A DNA stretch of 53,740 bases, taken from positions 1 through 53,740 of the forward strand of contig CAJFVW010000122.1 in NCBI GenBank assembly GCA_904420575.1. Direction: 5' to 3'. The notes under the pieces are model-generated. The model made no database searches, was not told the DNA's origin, and saw only the letters and a list, made by a program, of their open reading frames with translations. The position numbers and the translations under genes are program-made. This document shows positions 43,359 to 52,768 of this stretch, piece by piece (within the stretch, counting starts at the first letter, position 1; each line of letters opens with the position of its first letter). Source of the DNA: an uncultured Gordonibacter sp. (GTDB taxonomy: Bacteria; Actinomycetota; Coriobacteriia; Coriobacteriales; Eggerthellaceae).

Positions 43359-44201
43359 ATGAAAAAGAGGCTTGTGACGCTGGCGGCGGCATGTGCGGCG
43401 CTGGCGTTGGGCGCGGCGGTTCTGGCGGGATGCGCCGGCGGCGGCGACCAGAAGCAGGGAGACGCGAACCAGCAGGGCGGCGACGCTGCCATGACGTTGA
43501 CGGTCGGCTTCGACCAGAGCTACCCGCCGTACGGCTTCGTGGGCGACGACGGCGAGTTCACGGGGTTCGACCTGGATCTTGCCAAGGAGGTCTGCGAGCG
43601 CAACGGATGGGAGCTCAAGCTTGATCCCATCGACTGGGATGCCAAGGACGCGCTGCTGAACAGCGGCTCCATCAACTGCATTTGGAACGGCTTCACCATG
43701 GAAGGCCGCGAGGACGACTATACGTTCTCGGAGCCGTACATGCTCAACGAGCAGGTGGTGGTCGTGAAGGCCGACAGCGGCATCGCCTCCCATCAGGACC
43801 TGGCGGGCAAGACGGTCATGACGCAGGTCGATTCCGCCGCGCTCGACGTGCTGCAGAACGAGGACGAGGGCGGCCAGGCCGCGCTGGCAGCGACGTTCAA
43901 GGAACTGCAGACCATCGGCGACTACAACAACGCCTTCATGCAGCTCGAGTCCGGCATGGTCGACGCGGTCGCCTGCGACCTGTCCATTGCGGAATACCAG
44001 ATCGCCGCGAAGCCCGACGTGTACAAGAAGCTCGAGCCGCTGTCCACCGAGCACTACGCGGTCGGCTTCAAGCTGGGCGACGACGAGCTGGCCAAGACGG
44101 TGTCCGACACGTTGAAGGCCATGAACGAGGACGGCACCGTGAAGCAGCTGTGCGACAAGTACGCCGAATACGGTCTGACCTACGACAACTGGGTGCTGTA
44201 A
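43359..44201 (+). CDS. Polar amino-acid ABC transporter, substrate-binding lipoprotein
   Basis: 280 residues from ATG 43359 with GGGAGGA. Sec signal (KKRLVTLAAACAALALGA) and lipobox LAGC with Cys25; then a Gly/Gln-rich spacer and the family 3 solute-binding fold: LTVGFDQSYPPYGFVGDD, GFDLDLAKEVCERNGWEL, and IWNGFTMEGREDDYTFSEPY. It captures an amino acid outside the cell and hands it to the permease encoded next. Which amino acid cannot be said. Operon with permease (44430) and ATPase (45138). Confidence 0.92.
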   Translation: MKKRLVTLAAACAALALGAAVLAGCAGGGDQKQGDANQQGGDAAMTLTVGFDQSYPPYGFVGDDGEFTGFDLDLAKEVCERNGWELKLDPIDWDAKDALLNSGSINCIWNGFTMEGREDDYTFSEPYMLNEQVVVVKADSGIASHQDLAGKTVMTQVDSAALDVLQNEDEGGQAALAATFKELQTIGDYNNAFMQLESGMVDAVACDLSIAEYQIAAKPDVYKKLEPLSTEHYAVGFKLGDDELAKTVSDTLKAMNEDGTVKQLCDKYAEYGLTYDNWVL

Positions 44202-44211
44202 AAGGCGTTGA

Positions 44212-44371
44212 CCCGGTCCGCGCGCCGGAAGCGTGCGGACCGGGACGGTCCGGCCGGCCGCCGGCCGCCGGCAATGATGGTATGCGGGACGCCGTGGTGC
44301 CCGTCCATGCTCGACCGCTTCGCGTGGCAACGCGCGCAGGCGGCAGCGCGGGACGGGACGCCACGGCGTCC
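44212..44371 (+). other. Two stem-loops between binding-protein and permease genes
   Basis: First, CCCGGTCCGC / GCGGACCGGG (44212-44244). Second, an imperfect long stem: GGACGCCGTGG-TG-CCCGTCC (44287-44306) with GGACGGG-ACG-CCACGGCGTCC (44351-44371) around a 44-base loop. They fill the 228-base gap, which has no gene. Such structures often trim or protect the mRNA so that the binding protein is made in excess. Confidence 0.6.
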
Positions 44372-44429
44372 TTCGTCGGTTCGTGGGACGGACGGGGCGG
44401 CCGCCCCGTGCGGGAGGAAAGGTGAGCAC

Positions 44430-45083
44430 GTGGAACTTGCGACGATGATGAATATCCTGCTGTCGGGCCTGTTGCTGACGGCGCAGATATTCGTGACGAC
44501 GCTCGTCGGCGCTCTGCCGCTCGGCGTGGTGGTGGCGCTGTGCCGCATGAGCAGGTTCAAGCCGCTCGCGCTTCTGACCCGCTTCTACATATCCGTCATG
44601 CGGGGAACGCCGCTCATGTTGCAGCTCATGGCGCTCATGTTCGGCCCCTACTACCTGTTCGGGCTGCAGATGGGCCAGGATTGGAAATACTTCGCATGCG
44701 CCATCGGCTTCATCGTGAACTACGCGGCTTACTTTGCCGAGATCTACCGAAGCGGCATCCAGTCCATTCCTCCTGGGCAGTACGAGGCGGCCGCGGTTCT
44801 GGGCTATTCGCGCGTGCAGACGTTCATGAAGATCGTGCTGCCGCAGGTGATCAAGCGCATCCTGCCCGCCATGGGCAACGAGATCATCACCTTGGTGAAG
44901 GACACGTCGCTGGCGTTCGTGCTGGGAATCATGGAGATGTTCTCGCAGGCCAAAGCGCTGGCCGCCTCGCAGGTGAGCATGGTGCCGTACCTGGTCGCCG
45001 GCGCGATCTACTGGGTGTTCAACCTGGTGGTGGAAATGGTGCTCACGCGCGTGGAGAAGAAGCTGAACTACTATCACGACTAA
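44430..45083 (+). CDS. Polar amino-acid ABC transporter, permease
   Basis: 217 residues from GTG 44430, GGGAGGAAAGG 8 bases upstream. HisM/GlnP-type: TAQIFVTTLVGALPLGVVVA first helix, FYISVMRGTPLMLQLMAL, and the ATPase-contacting EAA loop in YEAAAVLGYSRVQTFMKIVL with NEIITLVKDTSLAFVLG. Four to five membrane helices. Normal length for the family. Confidence 0.93.
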   Translation: MELATMMNILLSGLLLTAQIFVTTLVGALPLGVVVALCRMSRFKPLALLTRFYISVMRGTPLMLQLMALMFGPYYLFGLQMGQDWKYFACAIGFIVNYAAYFAEIYRSGIQSIPPGQYEAAAVLGYSRVQTFMKIVLPQVIKRILPAMGNEIITLVKDTSLAFVLGIMEMFSQAKALAASQVSMVPYLVAGAIYWVFNLVVEMVLTRVEKKLNYYHD

Positions 45084-45092
45084 GGGGCTGCT

Positions 45093-45109
45093 GCCGGCCC
45101 TCGGCCGGC
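45093..45109 (+). other. Small GC hairpin between permease and ATPase genes
   Basis: GCCGGCC-CTC-GGCCGGC, 7-bp stem, in the 54-base gap. Probably not a full stop, since the operon continues. Confidence 0.4.
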
Positions 45110-45137
45110 GGCCTGGCGAGGAAAGGGAGTCTGCCGC

Positions 45138-45914
<777 letters not shown>

Positions 45915-46087
45915 CCCGCCGGGCAGGGCGCCCCCGGGCGGCGGGGCCGGGGCGTGCCGGGCGGTGTTGCGATCGCGCCGCCTAGGCCGCTTCGGAGCCG
46001 CGATCCTTTGGCCTGCGTTCGGCCCGCCACAAGGGGCGCCCGCCGTGCCCGCTACGAGGGACGTCCGTCTTGCGGGTCGTGCGAGGC

Positions 46088-46113
46088 GCCCGCCGGCTCG
46101 CCGCGCGGCGGGC
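46088..46113 (-). terminator. Hairpin at the end of the MFS operon
   Basis: GCCCGCCG / CGGCGGGC with a 10-base loop, immediately after the MFS stop codon on the minus strand. No T tract. Confidence 0.5.
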
Positions 46114-47409
46114 CTAGGCGGCGTCGCGGTTCAGTATCTCCTCGTCGTCCAGCGAGCGCATGCTGCGGATGGCCAGCGCGATCAGCGTGACGACGACCCA
46201 GAGGGCGGCAAGCGCGAAAGCGGCCGTCTCGATGCCCGCCAGGGAAACGACCACCGACGAGACGAACACTCCGGCAGGCGCGACCACCAGCATGAGCGAG
46301 TTCTGCGTCCCGAGCGCGCTGCCGCGCGAAGCGGCGGGAATGCGGTCGAGCATGAAGAATCCCAGCAGCGCCGATATCGGCCCGGACGTGAAGCCCAGCG
46401 CGCAAGCGGCGGCGAGCAGCGCAGGGAAGGCGGGAAGCAGGCCAAGCGCGAGGACGCTGACCGCCATGCCGACAAGAGAAACGACATACCACGTGCGGCG
46501 CGCGAGCCGCGGCGCAAGCGCCGTGTACACCAGCGTTCCCGCCAACAGGCCCGCCGACATGACCGAAAGCACGTAACCCAGCAGTTCGGGATGGCCGGTT
46601 TCGGTGAAGAACACCGGCAGCACAAGCCCTTGGAAACTGCCGAACACCATGACGGATCCCAGGGAGAGCAGCATCGAGGCGCGCAGGATGGCGTCGTCGC
46701 GCAGCAGGACGCGCAGGCCCGTTCGCAGCGACGAAAGGGCTGCGGCCACAAGTCCCCGCTTTTGGCCCGCGTCCGCGCCTTCGGCTGCCTCATGCGTGCT
46801 GACCGGCGCTTCGCCGTTGCCCACGCCCTGCACGGCACCGACCGCGCGGGGGATGGTGGTGGTGACCACGGCGGCGGACAGCGAAAGGGCGGCCGTGACC
46901 CACAACGTGTTCACGCCGCCGATTGCGCCGATGAGAAACGCCGCCACGGCCGGCCCCACAATGGTCACGAGCGAGTCGATGGACTGGCTCAACCCCAGAT
47001 ACCGCTGCAGATCCATGCCGTCGCGCCGGGACACGGCCGGCGCCAGCGTGTCGCGTGCCGTCATGCCGGGAATGTCCCCAATGGCTCCCAGCACGCCCAG
47101 CACGGCAAACCAGGCAAAGTTGAGTCCCCACAGCAAGTCGACCACGGGCAGCAGCGCCACGCTCAAGGCGGAGATGATGTCGGAGGCGATGGACACGTCG
47201 CGCCGGTTGAACCGGTCGAGCACGGCGCCGCCCAAAACGCCGAACATCACCTGGGGAACGGCGCAGATCAGGGTCAGCGTGCCCGCCGCCAAGGCGTCGC
47301 CGGTGGTGGCCAGCACGATGAGTGGCAGGGCAATGCCGACGACGGAGTTCCCCAGCAGCGACAAGGCGCTTGAGATGAGGAACCGGATGGACGTGCCGTA
47401 ACGCTTCAT
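46114..47409 (-). CDS. MFS efflux transporter
   Basis: 431 residues, 12 hydrophobic segments. Drug:proton antiporter-3 / EntS-like: GGAVLDRFNRRDVSIASDII is the loop 2-3 motif, and the central loop (~195-225) is hydrophilic. Start ATG 47409 has GAAAGGAAG. It lies 57 bases after a MerR-type regulator gene and a GNAT gene on the same strand; such regulators often switch on an efflux pump when they bind its substrate. The substrate is not known. Confidence 0.87.
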   Translation of the reverse strand: MKRYGTSIRFLISSALSLLGNSVVGIALPLIVLATTGDALAAGTLTLICAVPQVMFGVLGGAVLDRFNRRDVSIASDIISALSVALLPVVDLLWGLNFAWFAVLGVLGAIGDIPGMTARDTLAPAVSRRDGMDLQRYLGLSQSIDSLVTIVGPAVAAFLIGAIGGVNTLWVTAALSLSAAVVTTTIPRAVGAVQGVGNGEAPVSTHEAAEGADAGQKRGLVAAALSSLRTGLRVLLRDDAILRASMLLSLGSVMVFGSFQGLVLPVFFTETGHPELLGYVLSVMSAGLLAGTLVYTALAPRLARRTWYVVSLVGMAVSVLALGLLPAFPALLAAACALGFTSGPISALLGFFMLDRIPAASRGSALGTQNSLMLVVAPAGVFVSSVVVSLAGIETAAFALAALWVVVTLIALAIRSMRSLDDEEILNRDAA

Positions 47410-47466
47410 GATGCTTCCTTTCGAAATTCCGTCTGCCGCTTCGTGTCTTCGAAAGGGAAGTAAAAA

Positions 47467-48447
47467 CTAGGACGCTGCGTCCGGGTCAAGTGGTTTCTCG
47501 GGATTTTTGAAAAGAGCTTCGAGCTTGGCGGCAAGGCGTTTGTGCAAGACCCGCTGGGCGGGGTTGAGCTCTTGGCAGGAATACGCGATCATGAGCTGCT
47601 CGGCAAGGGTGTAGTCCCGGTTCCAATTGGCGCTGTCTACGCAATCCCTGACCTGCACGAAGATGCGCAGCGCTTTTTCCTCCAGGGCGTCGATCTCGCT
47701 TTCGGGCGCGTCGGGCGCAAGGGCGGCCACCTGCACGTCTATCTCCCGTGCAGCCGGCAAAAGCCCGCGTTCCACCAGGGCCGCGCTGATGCGCTCCACT
47801 TCGGCAAAGGACTGCTCGTCGTACAGATTGGCCATAAGGAGCAGGGTGACCCGCTCGGATTCGGCGGAAGGGCGGGGCAGGGAGTCGTCGTCGAACGCGC
47901 CGCTGAGTTCCTTCGCGACGCGTGCGGCCCTCACGGGAAGGTCGACGTCCAGCCGCTCCCGCTTCAGAAGCGCGATGGTGCGGCGTTGCTCTTCCAGATG
48001 GGCTATCTGATCCTTCAATTCCTGATCCAGCGCATCCAGTCGCTTGAACACGCACTCCGGCCGAGGGGCGTCCCCTTTGGAATCCTTGCTGGCGGCGTCG
48101 TGCATCGACGTTGCGCACGCATCCTTTTCTTGGCGTTCGCCGGCGTTTTCGTCCCCACCCATGCCTGCCGCCTGCACGTAGCTGGTCACGGCGTCCATGT
48201 CGTTCAGCATGCCGCCGATGTCTTCGAGCGAAAAGCCCAGCGAGGCCAGCCGCTTGATGCGCAGCACGCGGGCTAGGTCCTCGATGCCGTAGGAGCAGTA
48301 GCCGTTGTCGTCGCGCGGGGGCTCGGGCAGCAGGCCGATGCTGCGGTAGTGGCGCAGCGTGCGCACGGTCACGCCGGCGAGTTTCGCCACGTCGCCGCTG
48401 CGCAGCACGCGCATCCCGTCGCTCTTGCTGGAAAGGCCTGCGCTCAT
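47467..48447 (-). CDS. MerR-family transcriptional regulator with long effector domain
   Basis: 326 residues. MerR winged helix at ~14-85: LRSGDVAKLAGVTVRTLRHY, then YRSIGLLPEPPRDDNGYCSY and RVLRIKRLASLGFSLEDI. A non-conserved acidic loop (~95-130) follows, a dimer helix (~135-170) and a ~150-residue C-terminal domain of TipA-like length but no clear motif. Start overlaps the GNAT stop (ATGA), so it is translated with it. Likely controls this operon (GNAT-MerR-MFS). Confidence 0.86.
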   Translation of the reverse strand: MSAGLSSKSDGMRVLRSGDVAKLAGVTVRTLRHYRSIGLLPEPPRDDNGYCSYGIEDLARVLRIKRLASLGFSLEDIGGMLNDMDAVTSYVQAAGMGGDENAGERQEKDACATSMHDAASKDSKGDAPRPECVFKRLDALDQELKDQIAHLEEQRRTIALLKRERLDVDLPVRAARVAKELSGAFDDDSLPRPSAESERVTLLLMANLYDEQSFAEVERISAALVERGLLPAAREIDVQVAALAPDAPESEIDALEEKALRIFVQVRDCVDSANWNRDYTLAEQLMIAYSCQELNPAQRVLHKRLAAKLEALFKNPEKPLDPDAAS

Positions 48448-49124
48448 CGAGGTTTGCGCACCATGCAGCGTTCGGTGATGGTGAAGGCGGGGTCGCGGTA
48501 TTCGTGGATGGTCTCGAAGCCGAAGTGCGCGTACAGCTCTTCCAGGGGCTTCGAGTAGGTTTCCAGGAAGCAGGGGATGCCGTGTTCGTCGGCGTAGTCG
48601 AAAAACGGCGTCATCAGGCGGCGGAATGCGCCCGACCCGCGCCGCGTGCGGTCAACGCCCAGCGAATAGAAATGGATGAAGTCGGGCGCGTCCATCCGCT
48701 TGGCCTCGTCTTCTTCCCAATCGAACACCGTGATGGGAGCCATGCGTGCCATCTGCTCGCGCAGCTGCATGGTCTCTTGCAACGTGAGAAAGCCATCGGC
48801 CAGCTTCAACATGGCCTCGGTCTCGATGTCGTCCCACACCTTGCCCTGCAGGTCGCTTTTCAGGTAGCCGCCCGCGCAGGCCGCGCGATCCTCCAGCGCG
48901 TAGCAGCACTGGCAGGGCGCTCCCAACGTGAAGTCCTCGCGCATGATGGCACGCGACACTTCCAGGCGTCGCGCTTCGACGCTTTCGGCGTCCGGGCCGT
49001 CCAGCGCCGACAGCAGCTCGGCGGTCCACAGCTCTTCGAGGAAGCTTTCCCCCATCATGTTGGCCAGCTCGTCGATGAGCGTGGTTTGGTCGGGTGCGAC
49101 GGTGATCAGCCCAGGCAGGTTCAT
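48444..49124 (-). CDS. GNAT-family acetyltransferase
   Basis: 226 residues from ATG 49124 (GGAGGA 9 bases upstream; ATG 49133 is too close to it). The C-terminal half has the acetyl-CoA site in the form GVDRTRRGSGAFRRLMTPFF and the final strand YAHFGFETIHEY; the first half is helical with CQCCYALEDRAACAGGY, a Cys-rich turn. A small-molecule target (drug or amine) is likely given the MerR and MFS partners but is not proven. First gene of the three-gene unit. Confidence 0.8.
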   Translation of the reverse strand: MNLPGLITVAPDQTTLIDELANMMGESFLEELWTAELLSALDGPDAESVEARRLEVSRAIMREDFTLGAPCQCCYALEDRAACAGGYLKSDLQGKVWDDIETEAMLKLADGFLTLQETMQLREQMARMAPITVFDWEEDEAKRMDAPDFIHFYSLGVDRTRRGSGAFRRLMTPFFDYADEHGIPCFLETYSKPLEELYAHFGFETIHEYRDPAFTITERCMVRKPR

Positions 49125-49609
49125 GCGAATCATTCCTCCGTGCCCTTGCAGCTTGGACAAGGGCGTCTCGTTTCGTGTCAGGTCTCTCGTCCTCGACGTT
49201 CCATGGTACCGCATGCCGCGCTTTCATGACAAGAAAACAGGCCTTTTCGAAGCACGTGCATCAAAAGGCGATCCAAAATCACAAAAATGACCGTTGTGAA
49301 GCCATGAGGGCGGCTTTTTCGGGAGCAGGCTCGAAAGGCTTGAGACAAGGTGCAAAACGCTCGCCTGTGACCAGGCTTTTCTTGGCATGGAGAAATACCG
49401 AACGGGAGCTGCGCAAAAGAGGTGCGAAGGAGGTGCGGTGTCTGCGGCGTCAGGCGCTTCACGGCGGTGAAAACGGTGACTTTTGGAAGCCTTATGCTGC
49501 ATCGCGTCTTCCCGCCGCCGATCCACGCATGTCCCCATCGTTTCTGGCTCGTACGGTGCGCGTTGGGCGACGTGCGCGTTGGGGCCACCGCCGACAAGGC
49601 GGTGCGGCC

Positions 49610-49698
49610 GTGAGCCCGCGAGGCCCGTGAGCCCGCGTGCGCCTTGGGCGGCGCGCTGTCCCGCGCAGCCGGCAGGCGCCGCCCCGCGTGAGCCCGCG
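49610..49698. repeat. Three copies of GTGAGCCCGCG
   Basis: Copies at 49610-49620, 49627-49637 and 49688-49698, mixed with GCGCGTTGGG units at 49558, 49576 and near 49700. Low-complexity GC sequence with no evident role. Confidence 0.65.
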
Positions 49699-49724
49699 CG
49701 CGTTGGGTAACGCGCACGTTGAGC

Positions 49725-49758
49725 ACCGGTAACGGCCTTGCGCCAAAGGCCTGCCGGT
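49725..49758. other. Imperfect hairpin upstream of ptcA
   Basis: ACCGG...GGCCTT loop AAGGCC...CCGGT, two stems parted by a small internal loop. It could end a transcript or be part of the ptcA leader region. Confidence 0.4.
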
Positions 49759-49830
49759 AAAGTCGCCACCCACGGGGTCGGTCACAATCGCACTATTCGT
49801 GCACGAACGTCGATCTGATAGGAGGATGCC

Positions 49831-50865
49831 ATGGCGGCACCGCACAAGAAGGACTTCCTGGACACCAACGACTTCACCAAGGAAGAGCTGCTCGACATGA
49901 TCGAGTTGTCCCGAGCCATGAAGGGCATGATCAAGGCCGGGGCCTACCCGCTCATTTTGAAGCACCGCTCTCTCGGCATGATCTTCCAGCAAGTGTCCAC
50001 CCGCACGCGCATCTCGTTCGAGACGGCCATGACGGACATGGGCGGCAACGCCGAGTTCTTCGCTCCCGGCACCATCCAGCTGGGCGGCCACGAGACCATC
50101 GAGGACTCGGCTCGGGTCATGGGACGTTTGCTGGACATCATCATGGCGCGCGTCGACCGTCACGAGGACCTGGTCAACCTGGCCAAGTATTCGCCGGCTC
50201 CTGTCATCAACGGCATGTCGGACTACAACCATCCCACCCAGGAGATGGGCGACCTCATGACCATGATGGAGCACCTGCCGGAAGGCAAGCGCATCGAGGA
50301 CTGCAAGATGGTGTTCGTGGGCGACTGCACCCAGGTGTGCGTCTCGGAGATGTTCATCTGCTCCAAGATGGGCATGGACTTCGTGCAGTACGGACCCGTT
50401 GGCCACCAGATCCCGCCCGAACTTCTGGCCATCGGCCAGAAGAACTGCGAGACTTCCGGCGGCACGGTGGCCGTCACCGACGACCGCGAGGCCGCCATGA
50501 AGGACGCGGACTTCGTGTACACCGACGTGTGGTACGGCCTGTACGATGCCGAGCTTTCCAAGGAAGAGCGCATGGCCATCTTCTATCCTACCTATCAGGT
50601 CACGCCCGAGCTCATGGCCATGGCCGGCCCCGACGCGAAGTTCATGCACTGCCTGCCCGCCTCGCGCGGCGAGGAAGTGGTGGACGCCGTCATCGACGGC
50701 CCGCAGTCCATCTGCTGGGACGAGGCCGAGAACCGCAAGCACTCCATCCGCGGCCTGTTGGCGTACTTCTGCCCCGAAACCGTGCTTGACGAGGACAAGT
50801 CCAGCGACGCCCGCGACCGCGTGAACGACGTGCTGGAGAAGATCGGCAAGACGCCGGTGGCTTAG
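49831..50865 (+). CDS. ptcA: Putrescine carbamoyltransferase
   Basis: 344 residues from ATG 49831 with AGGAGG. Splits carbamoylputrescine with phosphate into putrescine and carbamoyl phosphate. Carbamoyl-phosphate site [25 protein letters not shown], and [11 protein letters not shown] of the transcarbamylase family; the segment [20 protein letters not shown] and the lysine-poor SMG region fit PTCase rather than ornithine carbamoyltransferase. The helical C-terminal end ([20 protein letters not shown]) is also typical. The neighbours (antiporter, agmatine deiminase) confirm the pathway. No carbamate kinase gene is in the window. Confidence 0.9.
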   Translation: MAAPHKKDFLDTNDFTKEELLDMIELSRAMKGMIKAGAYPLILKHRSLGMIFQQVSTRTRISFETAMTDMGGNAEFFAPGTIQLGGHETIEDSARVMGRLLDIIMARVDRHEDLVNLAKYSPAPVINGMSDYNHPTQEMGDLMTMMEHLPEGKRIEDCKMVFVGDCTQVCVSEMFICSKMGMDFVQYGPVGHQIPPELLAIGQKNCETSGGTVAVTDDREAAMKDADFVYTDVWYGLYDAELSKEERMAIFYPTYQVTPELMAMAGPDAKFMHCLPASRGEEVVDAVIDGPQSICWDEAENRKHSIRGLLAYFCPETVLDEDKSSDARDRVNDVLEKIGKTPVA

Positions 50866-50866
50866 G

Positions 50867-50908
50867 GTTCCGCCGGCCGGCAGGCCGGCGGAACGGGCCG
50901 ACGCTGCG
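50867..50908 (+). repeat. Intergenic hairpin element, copy 2
   Basis: GTTCCGCCGGCC-GGCA-GGCCGGCGGAAC (50867-50894), a 12-bp perfect stem right after the ptcA stop, running into the 21-base tail (50888-50908) identical to 25581-25601. Both copies begin within 4 bases of a stop codon. Confidence 0.75.
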
Positions 50909-50910
50909 GC

Positions 50911-51005
50911 CGGCCGTGGTGCCGGATCTTCGCGAGCTGGCGAAGGCTCGCGTACCAAAGTACGCTTCGTCTTTTCCATCCCACGAATCTCCGGCACCAC
51001 GGCCG
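50911..51005. other. 95-base folded element between ptcA and the antiporter gene
   Basis: A perfect 16-base inverted repeat, CGGCCGTGGTGCCGGA at 50911-50926 and its complement at 50990-51005. Inside sits a second hairpin, GCGTAC-CAAA-GTACGC (50950-50965) with CGAAG/CTTCG around it. The whole gap would fold into a branched structure. There is no gene in it. It may be a processing site, an attenuator or an extragenic repeat. Confidence 0.7.
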
Positions 51006-51106
51006 CCCTCGTTGACCTACGACGCCAATCCGGGTGGCAACGACCGCCCTTGTTGACGGGCCGTGCCATCCTGCACTTACGAAGACATATCGGACAAGGA
51101 GCCCTT

Positions 51107-52636
51107 ATGGCCAAAGAAAAGAAATTCCGTTTGATCGACGCCATCCTGTCGGTCATCACGGTGGTGTTCGTGGCCGAGGCGGCTGCCCCGGCGGCGGCCA
51201 TCGGCAACTCGCAGTTTTTCTGGTGGATATTCCTCATCATCGCGTTCTTGCTGCCGTATGGCCTGGTGGTGAGCGAGCTTGGCACCACCTACGACGACGA
51301 GGGAGGTCTCTACGACTGGGTGCGCCGCGCGTTCGGCGACAAGTGGGCCAGCCGCGTGTCGTGGTATTACTGGATCAACTTCCCCCTGTGGATGGCGTCG
51401 CTCGCCATCCTGTTCCCCGAGACGATCATGCTCATCACGGGCGTGGAACTGGGACTTTTGCCCTCGCTTCTGATCGAGCTCGCATTCATCTGGATCGTCG
51501 TGTTCCTCAGCTTCTCGAAGGTTTCGGATTCCACGTGGATCCTCAACCTGGCCGCCGTGCTGAAGGTGGGCATCGCGCTCGTGCTTGGGTGTCTGGGCAT
51601 CTGGTTCGGCGTGACGTACGGGTTCGCGAACGACATGTCCCCCGAAACGTTCCTGCCGGCGTTCGACACGAACAGCCTCACGTACCTTTCCATCATCCTG
51701 TTCAACTTCATGGGCTTCGAGGTCATCACCACGTACGTCGGCTCCATGGAGAATCCGACGAAGCAGATCCCGAAAGCCATCATCGCGGGTGGCATCGCCA
51801 TCGCGGCGCTCTACCTGTTCAGCTCGTTCGGCATCAGCGCCGCCATCCCGGCGTCCGAAGTGTCGCTGGATTCCGGCATCATGGACGCGGTGGGCATCAT
51901 GGCGGGTTTCGGGGGCGTGCTCTTCGTCGTCGTGGGCATCGTGTTCCTGGTCACGCTGTTCGGCAACATGGTCAGCTGGTCGTTCGGCGTGAACTTCGTC
52001 GCCGAGCATGCGGCGCGCAAGAAGAACATGCCCAAGCCCTTCGCGCACGAAAGCGCGAAGAACGAGATGCCCACAGGCGCGGCCATCATCAACGGCATCG
52101 TGGCGAGCGTGCTGGTGCTGCTGTCCCCGCTCATGGAACTGGTGGGCCTTGACGGGTTCTTCTGGATATTCTTCTCCATGAACATCGTGTTCCTGCTCAT
52201 CAGCTACATCCCCATGTTCCCGGCCTTCCTCAAGCTGCGTCGCGTGGACCCGCAGGCGCCGCGCGTGTTCCGCGTGCCGGGCGGCAACGGCTTGCTCATG
52301 GTGGTGGCATGGCTTCCCGTCGTGCTGCTGGTGCTGGCCATCATCGCCACCATCGTGCCGCTGAACGGCTCGGAAGAGGAGCTGTCGAAGATCCCCATGC
52401 TCATCGGCGTGATCGCGTTCGTGATCATCGGCGAGATCGTGCGCATCCTGTCGGCGCGTGACCGCACGGAAGACTATCTGGGCATGGGAGAAAGCGGCGA
52501 TCCTCTGGCGTTCGACGTGGCCCATGGCTACATGGATCCCGAGGAGTTGGAGGCGGCAGGAATGGGCACCGGACCCGAGCGCGTGGTGGTGGAGAAGACC
52601 GTCGTCGAGCGCATCGAGCCGCGTGACCGCAAGTAA
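51107..52636 (+). CDS. APC-superfamily amino acid/amine transporter, probable agmatine/putrescine antiporter
   Basis: 509 residues from ATG 51107 with AAGGAG. Twelve hydrophobic segments, first VITVVFVAEAAAPAAAIGNS, then GLVVSELGTTYDDEGGLYDW, the APC consensus region. ENPTKQIPKAIIAGG is the helix 6-7 loop of amino-acid antiporters. A hydrophilic tail of ~55 residues follows. It lies between ptcA and agmatine deiminase, as AguD-type agmatine/putrescine exchangers do. Substrates are inferred from this place. Confidence 0.85.
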   Translation: MAKEKKFRLIDAILSVITVVFVAEAAAPAAAIGNSQFFWWIFLIIAFLLPYGLVVSELGTTYDDEGGLYDWVRRAFGDKWASRVSWYYWINFPLWMASLAILFPETIMLITGVELGLLPSLLIELAFIWIVVFLSFSKVSDSTWILNLAAVLKVGIALVLGCLGIWFGVTYGFANDMSPETFLPAFDTNSLTYLSIILFNFMGFEVITTYVGSMENPTKQIPKAIIAGGIAIAALYLFSSFGISAAIPASEVSLDSGIMDAVGIMAGFGGVLFVVVGIVFLVTLFGNMVSWSFGVNFVAEHAARKKNMPKPFAHESAKNEMPTGAAIINGIVASVLVLLSPLMELVGLDGFFWIFFSMNIVFLLISYIPMFPAFLKLRRVDPQAPRVFRVPGGNGLLMVVAWLPVVLLVLAIIATIVPLNGSEEELSKIPMLIGVIAFVIIGEIVRILSARDRTEDYLGMGESGDPLAFDVAHGYMDPEELEAAGMGTGPERVVVEKTVVERIEPRDRK

Positions 52637-52768
52637 GCGCCTCGCGGGCCCGGATGGAGTATCTGCGGCCTGCGAGACGGATTACCTCTCCCGTCTGCGC
52701 GCGGAAGGGCCCAAAGCGAGGCCCGGCAAGGCAACGCCCGAACAGACCAATGACGAAAGGAACCGACC

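Larger units (their letters stand above)
49125..49830. other. 706-base gap before ptcA, without a recognised gene
   Basis: Open frames exist on both strands (49175-49769) but overlap each other, have no family marks and no ribosome site. The right third is very GC-rich and repetitive (49555-49725). A hairpin lies at 49725-49758. The ptcA promoter must be near 49770-49810, but no clear -35/-10 pair was found. Confidence 0.45.

Noticed and set aside
49175-49769. Overlapping frames on both strands before ptcA
   Set aside because: Three frames compete, none with a ribosome site or recognisable motif; the region is repetitive GC sequence.
51077-52525. A 482-codon minus-strand frame over the antiporter gene
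   Set aside because: His/Asp-rich mirror of a membrane protein; no motif.
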